Notes under the pieces: model-generated | Told to the model about the DNA's origin: nothing | Database searches by the model: none | The model's input: only the letters and a program-made list of their open reading frames with translations | Made by a program: the position numbers and the translations under genes | Assembly (NCBI RefSeq): GCF_000003815.2 | Contig: NC_049992.1 | Location: forward strand, 14,738,603-14,802,602 | Direction: 5' to 3' | Origin: Branchiostoma floridae | Taxonomy: Eukaryota > Chordata > Leptocardii > Amphioxiformes > Branchiostomatidae | DNA: 64,000 bases | In this document: in pieces, positions 53,601 through 63,339 of the stretch | How the letters are laid out: every line of letters begins with the position of its first letter | Numbering within the stretch: the first letter of the stretch is position 1

Positions 53601-56508
53601 ATTCGTGAGACCCTAAATTCTATGATTTGAATAGGATGCAAGATCTAAAACAAAACTCATGAGTTCAGGAAACAAAACGTATAAAATTATTCCGTATCAA
53701 TAAAATTCTTTGTGCTATATATCTGTTAAATGTTTGGTTGCTTAGCGCTCGCTCAACAGTCGAAGCCTCTAGTTGAAAAGGGGCTCTAATCCTGATTGTC
53801 AGTTTTGGTTTCTCAAATCCATTAGTTGTTTGTTGCGCTTAATGGATGTTTTAATTTCAGAAGCATTAGATCTATTCCCACCAGGGGGTCCCAGGCAGGT
53901 TACGTTGCGTCGCGACGGTACGGCAGGAGATGTCATGTCTTAAAACTTTGTTTGCCGTTGATGCATAGTCTACCATCTGTTCCGCCAGGATGCTAACTCC
54001 AGAGTCTATAGCATCTTCCGGGAATGCACAATCATGGAATTTAACTCAATACTAGGAAATATTGCTTCCAAAAACTGCGACGGGACGGCAGGAGATGTCA
54101 TGTCTTAAAACATTTTTTTTTGCTGTTGATGTATAGTCTACCATCTGTTCCGCCAATATCCTAACTCCAGAGTCTATAGCATCTTCCGGGAATGCACAAT
54201 CCTGGAATTTAACTCAATACCAGGAAACATTGCTTCAAAGTGCGCTTTCCCTTATCACCAGTTCTACCTCTCGTTACCATTCCTTAACAGTAGTTACTGA
54301 TCCATTTTGGGCCAGTCTTGAGTACCCGATTGCCCAATGATTGCACGGGATGAAAATTTGCAGGAAAAACCCATCCGCCCGTATCCTCGTAAAGCATCCT
54401 TTCAGAACGAAATAGGCTAATCGATTTGTAAGGGGAGGGGTAAGTCCGTAACAACCGCTGTTTCATCTAGGATAGATTTCCTCGGATAAAACCCTTAAAA
54501 TAGACTGGCCAAGCCGAATCAATATATAGGCAGGCCCGATGAATTGCCTTGCATATTTCATGATGACAGGACATAGTTTTTAGGATAATGTGGTGTAAAC
54601 TAGGTTAACAGCACAGTAATAAAGCGGTTGCCCCATCTAACATCCACCCTAATTACTTCTAGTAGCTTCCTTTAGTTTAACATGCCGGGGTTCTTTATTT
54701 TACCATTCGGTGTTCAAAGGCTCGTGTAGAATCCTAACTATCACACGCTCAGAGATATCAATGTGGATAGAAAGTCGCAAAAACACTCCAACATGTTGAA
54801 AAATAGAAGACTAATACTTTGAACTGAATCATGGATGGGATTCTATACTTGCGTATTGATTCTACAGTTGCATTTTCTATATTTCAAACAACCTTTCCTT
54901 ATCTGTTCTCCCGGTTACCATTTTATTGATGCGCCCTTCTACTCTGTATGTTTTCTTGCCCTAAGGATCTTAACTCCGATTGGACACGAAAACATTAATC
55001 TTTAGCGATCTGCCTTTACAAGTAGCCGACGAACCACATCTTTGTCCATCATTCTGCCCCCTCCGGTAACTTCGGAGTCCGGTATGGATATCCGAAGATG
55101 ATAACCAACCGTCGTAAAGCTTCGCTACCGGCACCGATTTGTGCATTTTCGATTATATCCCGGGCCCTCGAAGCCAGATAATGTTGTCTTTCTTTTATCA
55201 CTTCTAACAAGAAAAGCAGTTGCAGTCCATGGCGTTAATAACGGTTATTTCAAAGCTCTCTTTCTTATCGCTTGTCTGTTAGCTACGGACTGCGGGCGGT
55301 GGACTGGCTGTCCTACCAGAGATAAAGCAACTTGAAAAGGGACAACCGTTCAAAGGTTGTCAACAAATCCCACGTGCTCTTTACGGGGGTTTAATAGATG
55401 AATTTCCTTTCTTCATAGCGTGTGTACCACTGCGATGTGTCAACAGGAGGTCTCACTCTTGCTGTTCTTTCATGAATTATTCATAAGAAAGAGACACAGA
55501 AAATTATTCTCTTCCTGCTACTTTGGACCTGTAAATTTCCGCTTTTCTTTGGAAAATGTTCGTTTGGGAAATCGATCTCGGGTCGAATTTAGATTCCCGG
55601 ACAGTGACTTCCAGGAAATACATCAATGTCCATTTAGGAGCGTTAACACCCGATGTGTCGAGGAAAGGCATCAATAATCAAAACGGAATTGCTCCTACAA
55701 TAACACCGAGCGCCCACAGTAAGCCTTACGAAACGCTGGCTCAGGGAATTGTCAACACAAAATTTACAACACACAGTGTAATGTTGTATAGGAATAGGGA
55801 GGTGCGATATAGAGATGTAAAGCCGTAATGTTAAGAAAATGCCGTGATAAAGGAGCTCGTATCTTGGCCCGGCAGCCTGCTCGGTTACAACATCATAATT
55901 TGTACTCTGTCGGAGATAACAGCTCTATCGTCAGCGCCGCCTGGGCAGCAATCTAAAAGGATGAAGTCCATTTTGAGAAAGTCCTGGTTCTGCTTTGAGA
56001 TGGATGGTGAAATGGTCCACCGCTTTGTCTGTGTAATTAAGACGGTTTTCCACAGACCGTGTGTGTTGTAGAAGATTAGCCAACCGCATCGTTTGACGGG
56101 CTAACCGAAACGGACCGCAACAATGGCCATGTACGCCCGCATCTTTTGACATATTAGTCACACTCTCACCGTCCGTACGCTTGCAAATGGGGAACAATCT
56201 ACTTCCAAATTGGAAATCAGAAATGATTCTACAAATACAAATTAAACTAATGAACGATCAAGAACTGTTTGCAAGGGATATATACCCAGATCGCTTTTGC
56301 TTTGACGGTTTAACTCCTAGCTATGAGGGGATTGACAATAATTACCGTTTGACCTAACAAAAGAACAGGAAGACACGGTAAATGAGAAAATGTTTTAGCC
56401 CTCTGTGACACAGCTGTGTGATGGAAAATAACAGGACACGAAGTGATACTTACCTTGCAATGACAACAAGAAGGAAAGCAGCGTTGCTGAAGCCCAAACG
56501 ACGTGCAT
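44552..56508 (-). CDS. Gene B: Ig-Ig-Ig transmembrane receptor with cytoplasmic SH3 domain
   Basis: Spliced coding region of 1533 nt (510 residues), exons in transcript order 56508-56454, 51312-50965, 48693-48388, 47487-47209, 46850-46617, 46128-46063, 45545-45363 and 44613-44552. Domain plan as in gene A: signal peptide 1-18, V-like Ig 19-134 without the disulfide, Ig 135-236, Ig 237-329, transmembrane helix about 340-364, RKRQH stop-transfer, FAFYYNL with Y379 and Y380, linker 408-429, SH3 430-490, and a tail ending GKLSI. Every intron is phase 1 with GT-AG borders. It is a tandem duplicate of gene A, about 17 kb upstream of it on the same strand. The cytoplasmic SH3 is more conserved between the two than the outer domains. 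The ligand is unknown. Confidence 0.88.
44800..44938 (+). repeat. Retroposon 3' tail with (att)n
   Basis: The phrase TGCCTGTACTTAGCCCGATA then GATAAAGGC followed by ATTATTATTATTATT looks like the 3' end of a non-LTR retroposon (LINE or a SINE sharing its tail). No reverse transcriptase frame remains. It lies in intron 7 of gene B. Confidence 0.45.
45091..45340. mobile_element. Palindromic MITE, CTCACTGCACTTGGGGC family
   Basis: Left TATCTCACTGCAGTTGGGGC and right GGTGCCCCAAGTGCAGTGAG are inverted. The centre has TTTTGTGTATGTTGGTGTCT. Its right edge lies only about 16 bp inside intron 7 from the donor of the gene B SH3 exon. Confidence 0.82.
45363..45545 (-). CDS. Gene B exon 7: SH3 domain
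   Basis: 183 nt, phase 1-1, acceptor CCGTTTCACAG, donor GTAGGG. Residues 430-490: RVLYPYSPTDENELQLDIDD and VIEVLEGENGG, then WCLGYLKGRIGLFPSNY. All groove residues (both tyrosines of LYPY, tryptophan, proline and tyrosine of PSNY) are kept. Reading through the donor would give a short end RVTLSL. Splicing to 44613 is preferred because it preserves phase and the conserved C-terminus. Confidence 0.92.
46063..46128 (-). CDS. Gene B exon 6: cytoplasmic linker
   Basis: 66 nt, phase 1-1, acceptor TTTTCACCACAG, donor GTAGGT. Encodes DKPKMSPLNTGIGTLRKNKK plus GQ, which aligns without difficulty to exon 6 of gene A. Basic, no domain known. Too short to be seen as an open frame. It is supported by phase, borders and the paralogue. 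Confidence 0.85.
46209..46251. mobile_element. Fragment of palindromic MITE
   Basis: CCGGTGTCCCAAGTGCAGTG followed by AGATACTACC is the right end of the CTCACTGCACTTGGGGC family. The left part is missing. It lies in intron 5 of gene B. Confidence 0.6.
46617..46850 (-). CDS. Gene B exon 5: transmembrane helix and juxtamembrane tail
   Basis: 234 nt, phase 1-1, acceptor TTTCCTTCAG, donor GTACGG. Residues 330-407: PPTKGLDMFT stalk, a hydrophobic helix rich in Gly/Leu/Cys, RKRQHEKER stop-transfer, then NKFAFYYNLIG with the same tyrosine pair as gene A. The rest, ending DGPKPPG, is 6 residues longer than in gene A and has a PxxP motif. Confidence 0.9.
47209..47487 (-). CDS. Gene B exon 4: third Ig domain
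   Basis: 279 nt, phase 1-1, acceptor AATTTTACCAG, donor GTAAGT. Residues 237-329: RISESLIAT leader, VLTLECIADGYPLPNVTWTR with cysteine and tryptophan, and NDTGSYKCSATNG with the second cysteine. NVT and NDT glycosylation sites equal those of gene A. An extra cysteine pair seems present inside both copies (RSC/RAC before strand E; only gene B has LPCK), which is worth noting. Confidence 0.9.
47525..47729. mobile_element. Palindromic MITE, CTTGCGTC variant
   Basis: The left end AAGGTGTTATCTCACTGCAC and right end GCAAATGAGATACCACCTT are inverted, with the family centre AAAGTATGACTTAGAAGACG. It lies in intron 3, starting 38 bp from exon 4 of gene B. Confidence 0.75.
48315..48362. repeat. Fragment of a short foldback element
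   Basis: GCTGCCCGGTCGGGACCGTT followed by TTGAAATGTGGCGAAGTCCT is a diverged form of the right end of 3793-3966. It lies about 26 bases from the end of exon 3 of gene B. Confidence 0.35.
48388..48693 (-). CDS. Gene B exon 3: second Ig domain
   Basis: 306 nt, phase 1-1, acceptor TTGCCCATCAG, donor GTAGGT. Residues 135-236: VPPEVKVGPPG leader as in gene A, SVTLKCTVFNG with the first cysteine, SLWWEKD with the tryptophan, and DRMDAGRYTCAVRHP with the second cysteine. PNNIS is a conserved glycosylation site. Canonical C2/I-type domain. Confidence 0.9.
48694..50964. other. Gene B intron 2 (2.3 kb)
   Basis: No extra exon or clear transposon was recognised. The sequence looks single-copy, with an AT-rich stretch near 48940-49100. 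Confidence 0.4.
50965..51312 (-). CDS. Gene B exon 2: V-like Ig domain
   Basis: 348 nt, phase 1-1, acceptor TTCATTCTCTAG, donor GTGAGT. Residues 19-134 match gene A in LTLP, VNAI, NLIEW (W59), QASLR, DAG-Y and TDDL-T-EA. The positions for both disulfide cysteines are Ala (A46 in VIPATY) and Leu (L115 in RYFLKI), exactly as in gene A, so the loss came before the duplication. The C-terminal strand TDDLVTEEAITELVV is reminiscent of CEACAM-type N domains. Confidence 0.9.
53118..53163. repeat. (CT)n microsatellite
   Basis: Pyrimidine run of CT repeats with a few CCC interruptions. Confidence 0.85.
53912..54240. repeat. Tandem duplication, period about 165 bp
   Basis: GGCAGGAGATGTCATGTCTT followed by TAGTCTACCATCTGTTCCGC and TATAGCATCTTCCGGGAATG occurs twice, starting near 53912 and 54077. 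The copies are highly similar, so the duplication is relatively young. Confidence 0.9.
56454..56508 (-). CDS. Gene B exon 1: start codon and signal peptide
   Basis: 55 nt encoding MHVVWASATLLSFLLSLQ plus one base, donor GTAAGT at 56448-56453. The ATG has A at -3 (ACAATG). The hydrophobic core and small residues fit a signal peptide. A longer open frame on the same strand covers the spot in another phase, but it has no domain and is rejected. Confidence 0.82.
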
Positions 56509-56960
56509 TGTTCCGTACGTGGTTGTTTCCACCCAGGGATCTGCTCAGTAAGCCCCGAGAAGAGCTCAGTACCCAACAGCCCCCAACGGAAGCTTCCTCG
56601 TTATGAAGCAAACTGTAGCGCGTAAGTACCTTCTTCTGCGCTCCTTACTCAGCCACCAGTTGTATTCAATAACGCGTTACGACCTAATAGCATACGCATT
56701 TATGCGCATTTTGTATCCTGGGACACTCCATCACCTTCAACTATGCGCGCGAGAAGAGCGCTCCGTTATGTGGAGATGGCAACGCCCAGTGGCACTTCTC
56801 CGCCATGCGGCGATCCGTCATCCCCATCCGTACGTATTATCCGATTAATTAGCGCGTTAAGACCGGGAAATGACAGCAGGGCCAGGCGTACGTGTGCGTT
56901 GAACATCGATTGGAACTATTTAACATCATCCATGGCCAAACACGCTTGTCAATCAGACGC
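56509..56960 (-). promoter_or_regulatory. Probable promoter and 5' UTR of gene B
   Basis: Upstream sequence of the gene B start is CpG-rich (gcgcgcgagaagagcgctcc near 56745) with no transposon. A CATAAATG phrase near 56700 on the minus strand is a weak TATA-like candidate. The transcription start is not determined. Confidence 0.35.
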
Positions 56961-59696
56961 CCAAAGTCTCAGTGAAACTAAACCCGCGGTAATGCCATAA
57001 GGATGATGTGGCTGGCAAGCTTTTGTGGCACCAGCTTAAGATATGGTTGATGCATAACGAGATAAAATTATTTATATTTCCCCATCAATGGATGCCTCTT
57101 GATGCGTATTGAGCGCCTGCGGGTAAAGATAAGAATATATAATGATGTGTCATGAAAATAAATCGAACTTGAATGTGATAAATAAGTATGTATTTCTCAT
57201 TTATTATCATAGTTGAATATTTATTCGTCTTATTGTAATGAATGTGTTTTGGCAGAACGTCGAAAATTTAATTAATTGTATTCCTTATCTTTATTAATTG
57301 ATCTTTATGGTAGAGATAAAAGGAATTTGTATGTCGGTCGCGTACCTATAACAATTAACTTCAAAGGTACCATTTGTCAGGGGCACTTTGCTAATGACTG
57401 CAAATACAAGAGTTTATGGCTAACATTAAGACGCGAAATCAATAATACAATATTCACCTAAGCTAGATAATGTGTGTATTTATGAGAAATTAGAATACAT
57501 GTATCATAACGTATTAGAAACTTTGTCGCCGTACATCATTTCTTGCCGTATAGTTATCCCTCCTTACAATTGTATTCTACAGTTATGTAAGGCTGAGCGA
57601 CGTAGAAATAATGACAAACTTCGGGTTGGCAAGGTGTCGTAAAAACACCATCGATAAGCAAATAGGAACTGGAAAGGGTTTATTACCTGTCGGCAATGTG
57701 GGCCGCTTTGAATATTTAAACGGCTCGTAAAAAGGGGGGAAACAAGCCTGGTGTATACAAGATAGAGAGACGGGTGCTAAGGAGAAATATCTAATCTCTG
57801 AATGCCAATTTCCTTTTACCAGACGGCCCCGACACCCTTCTGCCTTATCTTGTAGCAGTGATGAATCACACATCTCAGGGAGGGAGTCGTTTCATTCAAG
57901 CAGCTTGAAAGGCATTCCAAAGTGGTTTTCTCGCACCAAAGCACTCATGATATTCAAACTGGCTTCTTCGAAAAGTTTGACAAGTGAGCCATCGATGGCT
58001 TCAAGGGTGTTTGAGTAATATTCCGTAAATCTTAGACTCTTCAATCAGTGAAGTTGAAGAAGCAGGTTTCTATATTGATTGTGCCTTGCACATTTCATCC
58101 TGTTAAGATGCTCTTTGGACTCCTTACAATCTTTCCATGAGTCACGTAACTAAAGGGTCCTTCCAAATGTGTAAATTCTATACGCAGAAATTTACTTTTC
58201 TATACAATTTGTGACTTTTTTTCCCTTTATTTAAAGATTGGCTAGTATTGCCCTGTGCACCAAAATATATACCTTTCAGCATGTCCTTCAATCCATCGTT
58301 TACAATATTTCTGCATCTTCATACCATTTCACAAAATCTTAATGTTCGTCATATGAAAAAAAGGGGAAAATATGACTTATGAGAATATTGTCAATATTTC
58401 GATCTTAGATATACATAAATGTTGTTACTTGGATTAAAATGTATATAACGAAAACACAACTTCTGCCAGAATGAATATTTTACGCTCAATGTCCCCCTCA
58501 TCCATCGTCTAACAAGAAATGTCCTCCATAGACATCCGTGCGACCTTTCCACCCCTTTCATCTCCAGTGACGTCTAGGCCATAAAACGCGAGTCTATACA
58601 TGTTCATTGCCAAAGGAAGCTACTGATACGGAAACATCACAACAGGACAGGTGTCTCTGTGAGTTATCGATGTGCGGAGGAGAACAGAATGAAGTACAAA
58701 TCATCCGCGTCTTTTGAAAAGGACACACTCCAGGCGCCCCTGTATAATTATAATGTAGCGCGCGGTAACCGTGATCAAGTGATTACATAGAAAATGCTAA
58801 AGATTTTTTCCTAAGCGTTGGCGTGTGTGTTGGCATACTAATGAACCTCACCGCTAACGACTGCTTGTAGCTGCTCAACCGTTACGAACTGAAAATGTAC
58901 AAAAATACAAAGATACTTACTGCAGATTCCAAGTGTAGAAGGACAGCATATAGTTTGTGTTCCACAGAGATGGAATGCTTCTAAGTGTTGTATAACTGGA
59001 CGCTTGAAACATGTAGATATAATGGCTTGTAGTTTAAATGTCATTTGACTCATGGATTAGCCCAGATAGGAACCCATTTTCCCCGGCTCGCGGGAGCCCT
59101 TTGCTTCGCGCCGAAATCACCGGCCTGTTCCACTGTGCCATAGATTTCCGAAGGCAATTTTCTGGCTATAGAAACGAACCGGTGTGGAACAACCATACGA
59201 ACTGCTGGGTCAGACATATATGTATTGACTATGCATACCATAATAGGATGTTAGAGCACTATTCATGCAGTGACATGTTTTTTTCGTGGTGCTGATACAT
59301 ATCACTGTTTAGTGTCTGAAGATTCCTCCGTACCACCACTAGTTTTTACGATCTCTCACACAAAAGAGTGCCTTTAAACGACTGATGATTCCGAGCTGAG
59401 TTATTCCCGGTGATATCTCATTTTCACTTGGCAGTTTTACCTTCAGACGTAATGTACGTTATTTGTGTATATGGGATTTTATTTTGTGGACCATTCCGGT
59501 ACCTAATAATTCCTTTGACAATCCAAACAGATCCACACCCATAGCTCTATAAAAGAATCAGTCAAGAGAGAATAGTTGTGAATAAAAATATATATTAATA
59601 TATTCGTCTATATCAATATAGCTGGCATTGTATACATCACCAAGTTTGTAAGTTGTTATGGAATCACATACCTGACATGGAGGTGGTATGCGGTAA
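56961..59696. other. Upstream region of gene B, nothing recognised
   Basis: AT-rich single-copy-looking sequence. Open frames here have neither domains nor splice borders. Confidence 0.35.
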
Positions 59697-60483
59697 AGGT
59701 GGTATCTCACTGCACTTGGGGCACCTGTGCGGCACTGCGGGGTTTCTTGACTGCAGCACTGTTGAGTTGCCTTCAACGATTCCTAATGATTTACATATAC
59801 GTTATAAGGCAACAGCAAGTAAATTTTATGGATGACATCAGCGCGCGCATTAATTTTCGCCTGATTTCAGAAAAAAAACAAGAATTTTTTCTTCTGTAGG
59901 GATGGTCAACATGACGATAAATTATCAAAATTAACAAATTTATTGTGTTGTATCCTAATAATTGTGCCTGTAGAAGTGACACTTGCGAGGTACCCAGGAC
60001 TGTAATTGTAGAAATGAAACTTATTGGATAGTTGTAAATGTGACATCAATATGGAAGCTATGAGTGCGTTTACCTTTGTTGGTGATGCCAGTCTACCACA
60101 CTAATGTCACTTTTACCACACCAGTACATGTCTTAAATACAGGAATGAATGCCTTGATGGCTCTGATACCATGTTTTGTCCCTTTAATTCTTTTTACAAC
60201 AGTCATCACAACTTTATGGTGCCTATTTTTGAAAATGTAGCCATCTTGTTTTTTTTCACCCATCTTGTTTTTTTTCGCCCTATCTCACTATTTTTTGCAG
60301 TCTGCAGAGGATATCATCCATAAAATTTACTTGCTGTGGCCTAAGAAAATATTAGAAGAGAATGAAATGAACAAAAAGGAATAATTTTTTTTCAATTAAC
60401 TTCATTTTCATTAATCTCTGAAACTCATTGAATATCTTTCAAACCCCACAGTGCCTCACCGGTGCTACGAGTGTAGTGAGATA
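59697..60483. mobile_element. Palindromic MITE interrupted by another element
   Basis: The left end GGTATCTCACTGCACTTGGG at 59699 and the right end ACGAGTGTAGTGAGATAGG at 60465-60483 are the termini of the CTCACTGCACTTGGGGC family. Their distance is far more than the usual 230-250 bp because the element at 59804-60345 was inserted inside. Confidence 0.65.
59804..60345. mobile_element. Dispersed TIR element, best copy
   Basis: Ends TAAGGCAACAGCAAGTAAAT and, inverted from the right, TTAGGCCACAGCAAGTAAAT with TTTATGGATGA continuing on both sides. 542 bp, shares its whole length with 2481-2975. No transposase frame. Nested in the MITE at 59697-60483. Confidence 0.72.
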
Positions 60484-62142
60484 GGTACACTTGCCGAGTA
60501 GACTATATTTTCAGCTTTGGTGGACTGCTGAGCGTGTTTACGATTCCTTAGCTTTAGGAGGTAGGCAGGCGTTGTCGTAAAAGTGTCGTAAAATACGTCT
60601 CTGTCGATAGTTTCGCCATGAAGACCTGGCGGACGAAGACGCGAGATAAAGGCAACAAAATGACAGGGCGTGTGAAGCAAAAGTATGGCCATATACAATC
60701 GCACGGTGGCGCTATCAATATTCTATAGCTAACCTCATACAATCGTGCGCATTTTCACCATAACCGAGAAGCAAGAAGAAGCCGAACTTATATGTTAGAA
60801 CACGATAATCTTACCTACATGTGTTTGTATTATCTTTTTGTGATCTGTGCTTACCTCGGCTGGGTAAAAATAAAGTACAAGAAAGCTTTTAATTTAAAAT
60901 CTGCACTCTTAGTCGGCCGGAAGTTTTAATGTAGATGGATTCAACCTAATGAAGTTGCAAAGAATCAGAGAGCATTGTAAATCTACCAACGCAGCAAAGC
61001 TACCATCGATCCTTCTAATGGGCAGATGAGAACAGCACAGCCTAGATGTTTGACACCTTTGGCTTACGGTGCGATCGTAATGTTGTCGTAGTCCGTCGTA
61101 TACGGTTATCTTTCATAGAATTTTCAGGCAGGCTGTGATAGAACAAACCACTAACAATGCATTTAGACGTACATTTTGATTACAACGAATTTCATTGAAT
61201 AAAGAGACTCTTTTTTTTTCACAACCAATGTTCTATTCTCAGGGACACACCAACTAAATAAAACTATTCACGAATGCATTTTATGTACTAAACAGACAAG
61301 ATTTTCCCAAGAATTTACTGTTTGCAATCGTACGACAATCGTTCGATGTACGAGAAGACCCTTAACAAAAGTGCTATAAACATGAAAACTTTTATCTGCG
61401 ATCACTTCTTATAAAAACATAGGCTATCGATTTATTTTCAGGAAGTAATAACGTGATAATGTTGTGCTCTAAAAGTCAAAGTTCAGTTGTAGTATGAGTT
61501 TGGGTGATGAAAATCGAACTGCTCACGCAGAGGTTAGGGGGTGGGGTAGTGACGGAACAAGCTCAGAATACTGAACACCCGGAGGTTAACCACAATTTGG
61601 GGGGTGGGCCAAAGATCTAATTTTTCATCGCTCCCGTAAAATAAACAGAGCGTGGCGTCAGCACAGCGAGAGCAGACACCTGGTAATTAGATAATAAAAT
61701 TAGAATAAATCTGGGTGATAAATTATAAAGTTTTATCTCAGATATCGTAGCAGTGTAAACATTGTGCAAAATTGAAATTATGTAGATACGAAATAGATTG
61801 ATATAAATGTAGATTAAGCTCTCTGAATGGCATAGGGATAAGCAAGAACAACAATCAACGAGATTTGCAAAGTTGTGTACACAGATATCATAATGATCTA
61901 ACGTTAACACCGTTTTACATGTAGCCCCTGAGAACCATTGCGTATTTATGGTTTAGGCAAATAAAATGATCTTTTGTAATGTCATAGTTTTTATTTTACA
62001 ACACCCAAAACGAAAAAGAAGTATTCTAAATATAATTTCTCCAGTATCATACAATAGGCCGTTTGCTTGCAGAGTGTTTAAATGTCAGACATCAAGGTTC
62101 TTACTCACAATTTTACGACATACCCGCTTTTTCTGACTTTAT
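60484..62142. other. Intergenic, nothing recognised
   Basis: A retroposon-tail-like phrase (gatctgtgcttacctcggct) is near 60840. Otherwise no supported feature. Confidence 0.35.
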
Positions 62143-62435
62143 TATGTTACCGTCACAGAAGGGAACATATTATTTTGGTTTGTTTCTTCTTCTTCTCCGC
62201 ACAAATAAGGTCAACGACCTGGACCAGACGGCTGTCACCATGGTAACCGGTAAAGTAGCAGGCACCATGTGGTGTTCGGTTACATAATGTAGCAAATGTC
62301 AGATCTAGGGGGGCTCGGGTCACTACATTTAGAAATTTGTTCAAATAAGAATGAACAAAACAGTTGCCAGTGTTAGACTACAACATGTGAAGGTAACATT
62401 CTGTATTTGCTTGCAAATATTACCTTTCTAGTTAA
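62143..62435 (-). repeat. Dispersed 295-bp repeat, copy 2
   Basis: Inverse of 33002-33297 with few differences. Shared phrases include GGCTGTCACCATGGTAACCG and CTACAACATGTGAAGGTAAC. The open frames seen over both copies on opposite strands encode nearly the same peptide, but it has no known domain and is probably fortuitous. Confidence 0.75.
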
Positions 62436-63339
62436 AGAATAGACTTGGATATCACCCCCTGGATATGGTCTGAATATAGGCATGTTGAAGACAGTTCAGC
62501 TGTCATGTCAAAATGACCCCATTTGATCGTGCTACGAACAATCAACGGATTTTTTTAGATGTTGCCTGCTAGGTTTAAGGCTGTGTATGCGAGTGAATGG
62601 ATAAAAATGGTCAGCAGCGTGTATTCTCCAAAGCAAGTATCACCAAACTCCCATGTGGTTTATACAATAAGACATACTTCACGTAATGTCTCTCACGTAT
62701 AAGTAATAGTTCGTACCTTGAGTGAGCTTAACTGCTTTTAACATAGAGTTTTTCTCGAAGGAAGGATTCAATCAAACTATCAAATGGTGCCCAAGTAATG
62801 GCTTGTGCCTGAGTTCGTCCATAACTCGCTCTCCGTTATCCGAAAAACATATCTTCAAGTCACAATTCTCATCACAACTTTAAAATCCTTCGAGCTAAAA
62901 GCATTACCATCAGTCTAGATGGAGCATCTTAAGTCAGTTTGGTGTCTTAAAAGCTTGGTACATCAGACGTACTTACTGATCCTGATACATGTTGCGTTTG
63001 ACCTCCCTCGTACCCGCGTGCTTTGGCAACAATATTCTAAATGCACTGCAAATGGAACACGCGACACTTTTCAAGAAGCATTTTCACGTACACCATGCCT
63101 GTACTCCCTTAGGAGTAGTCAACTCTCGCCCAAATGGGCTACACTATTTACACCTAGAGTCTTAATGGCATGACTGACAGCTACCCCGCCAGCTAGGTCA
63201 TGGTGTGACCCGTAACTTGACAAAAGCCTGTGTTTAATCCTTCAGGCACCTTTCCTCCCAATGAGGTCACTGCAAGGCGCCGGCAAGTAAAGCTATTATC
63301 ACGGTCTTCCTCATCATGAATGCCCCCGGAGCAATGCGT
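62436..63339. other. Intergenic, nothing recognised
   Basis: No supported gene or repeat. Confidence 0.35.

Larger units (their letters stand above)
51313..56453. other. Gene B intron 1 (5.1 kb)
   Basis: Mostly single-copy sequence with very few recognisable transposons, apart from a (CT) microsatellite at 53118-53163 and a two-copy tandem duplication at 53912-54240. Many TAAT/ATTA cores occur. An enhancer role would be plausible but is not shown. No extra exon was found. Confidence 0.45.

Noticed and set aside
56310-56576. 88-codon minus-strand open frame over the gene B signal exon
   Set aside because: Different phase from the 18-residue signal peptide exon, no domain, and it runs through the GTAAGT donor.
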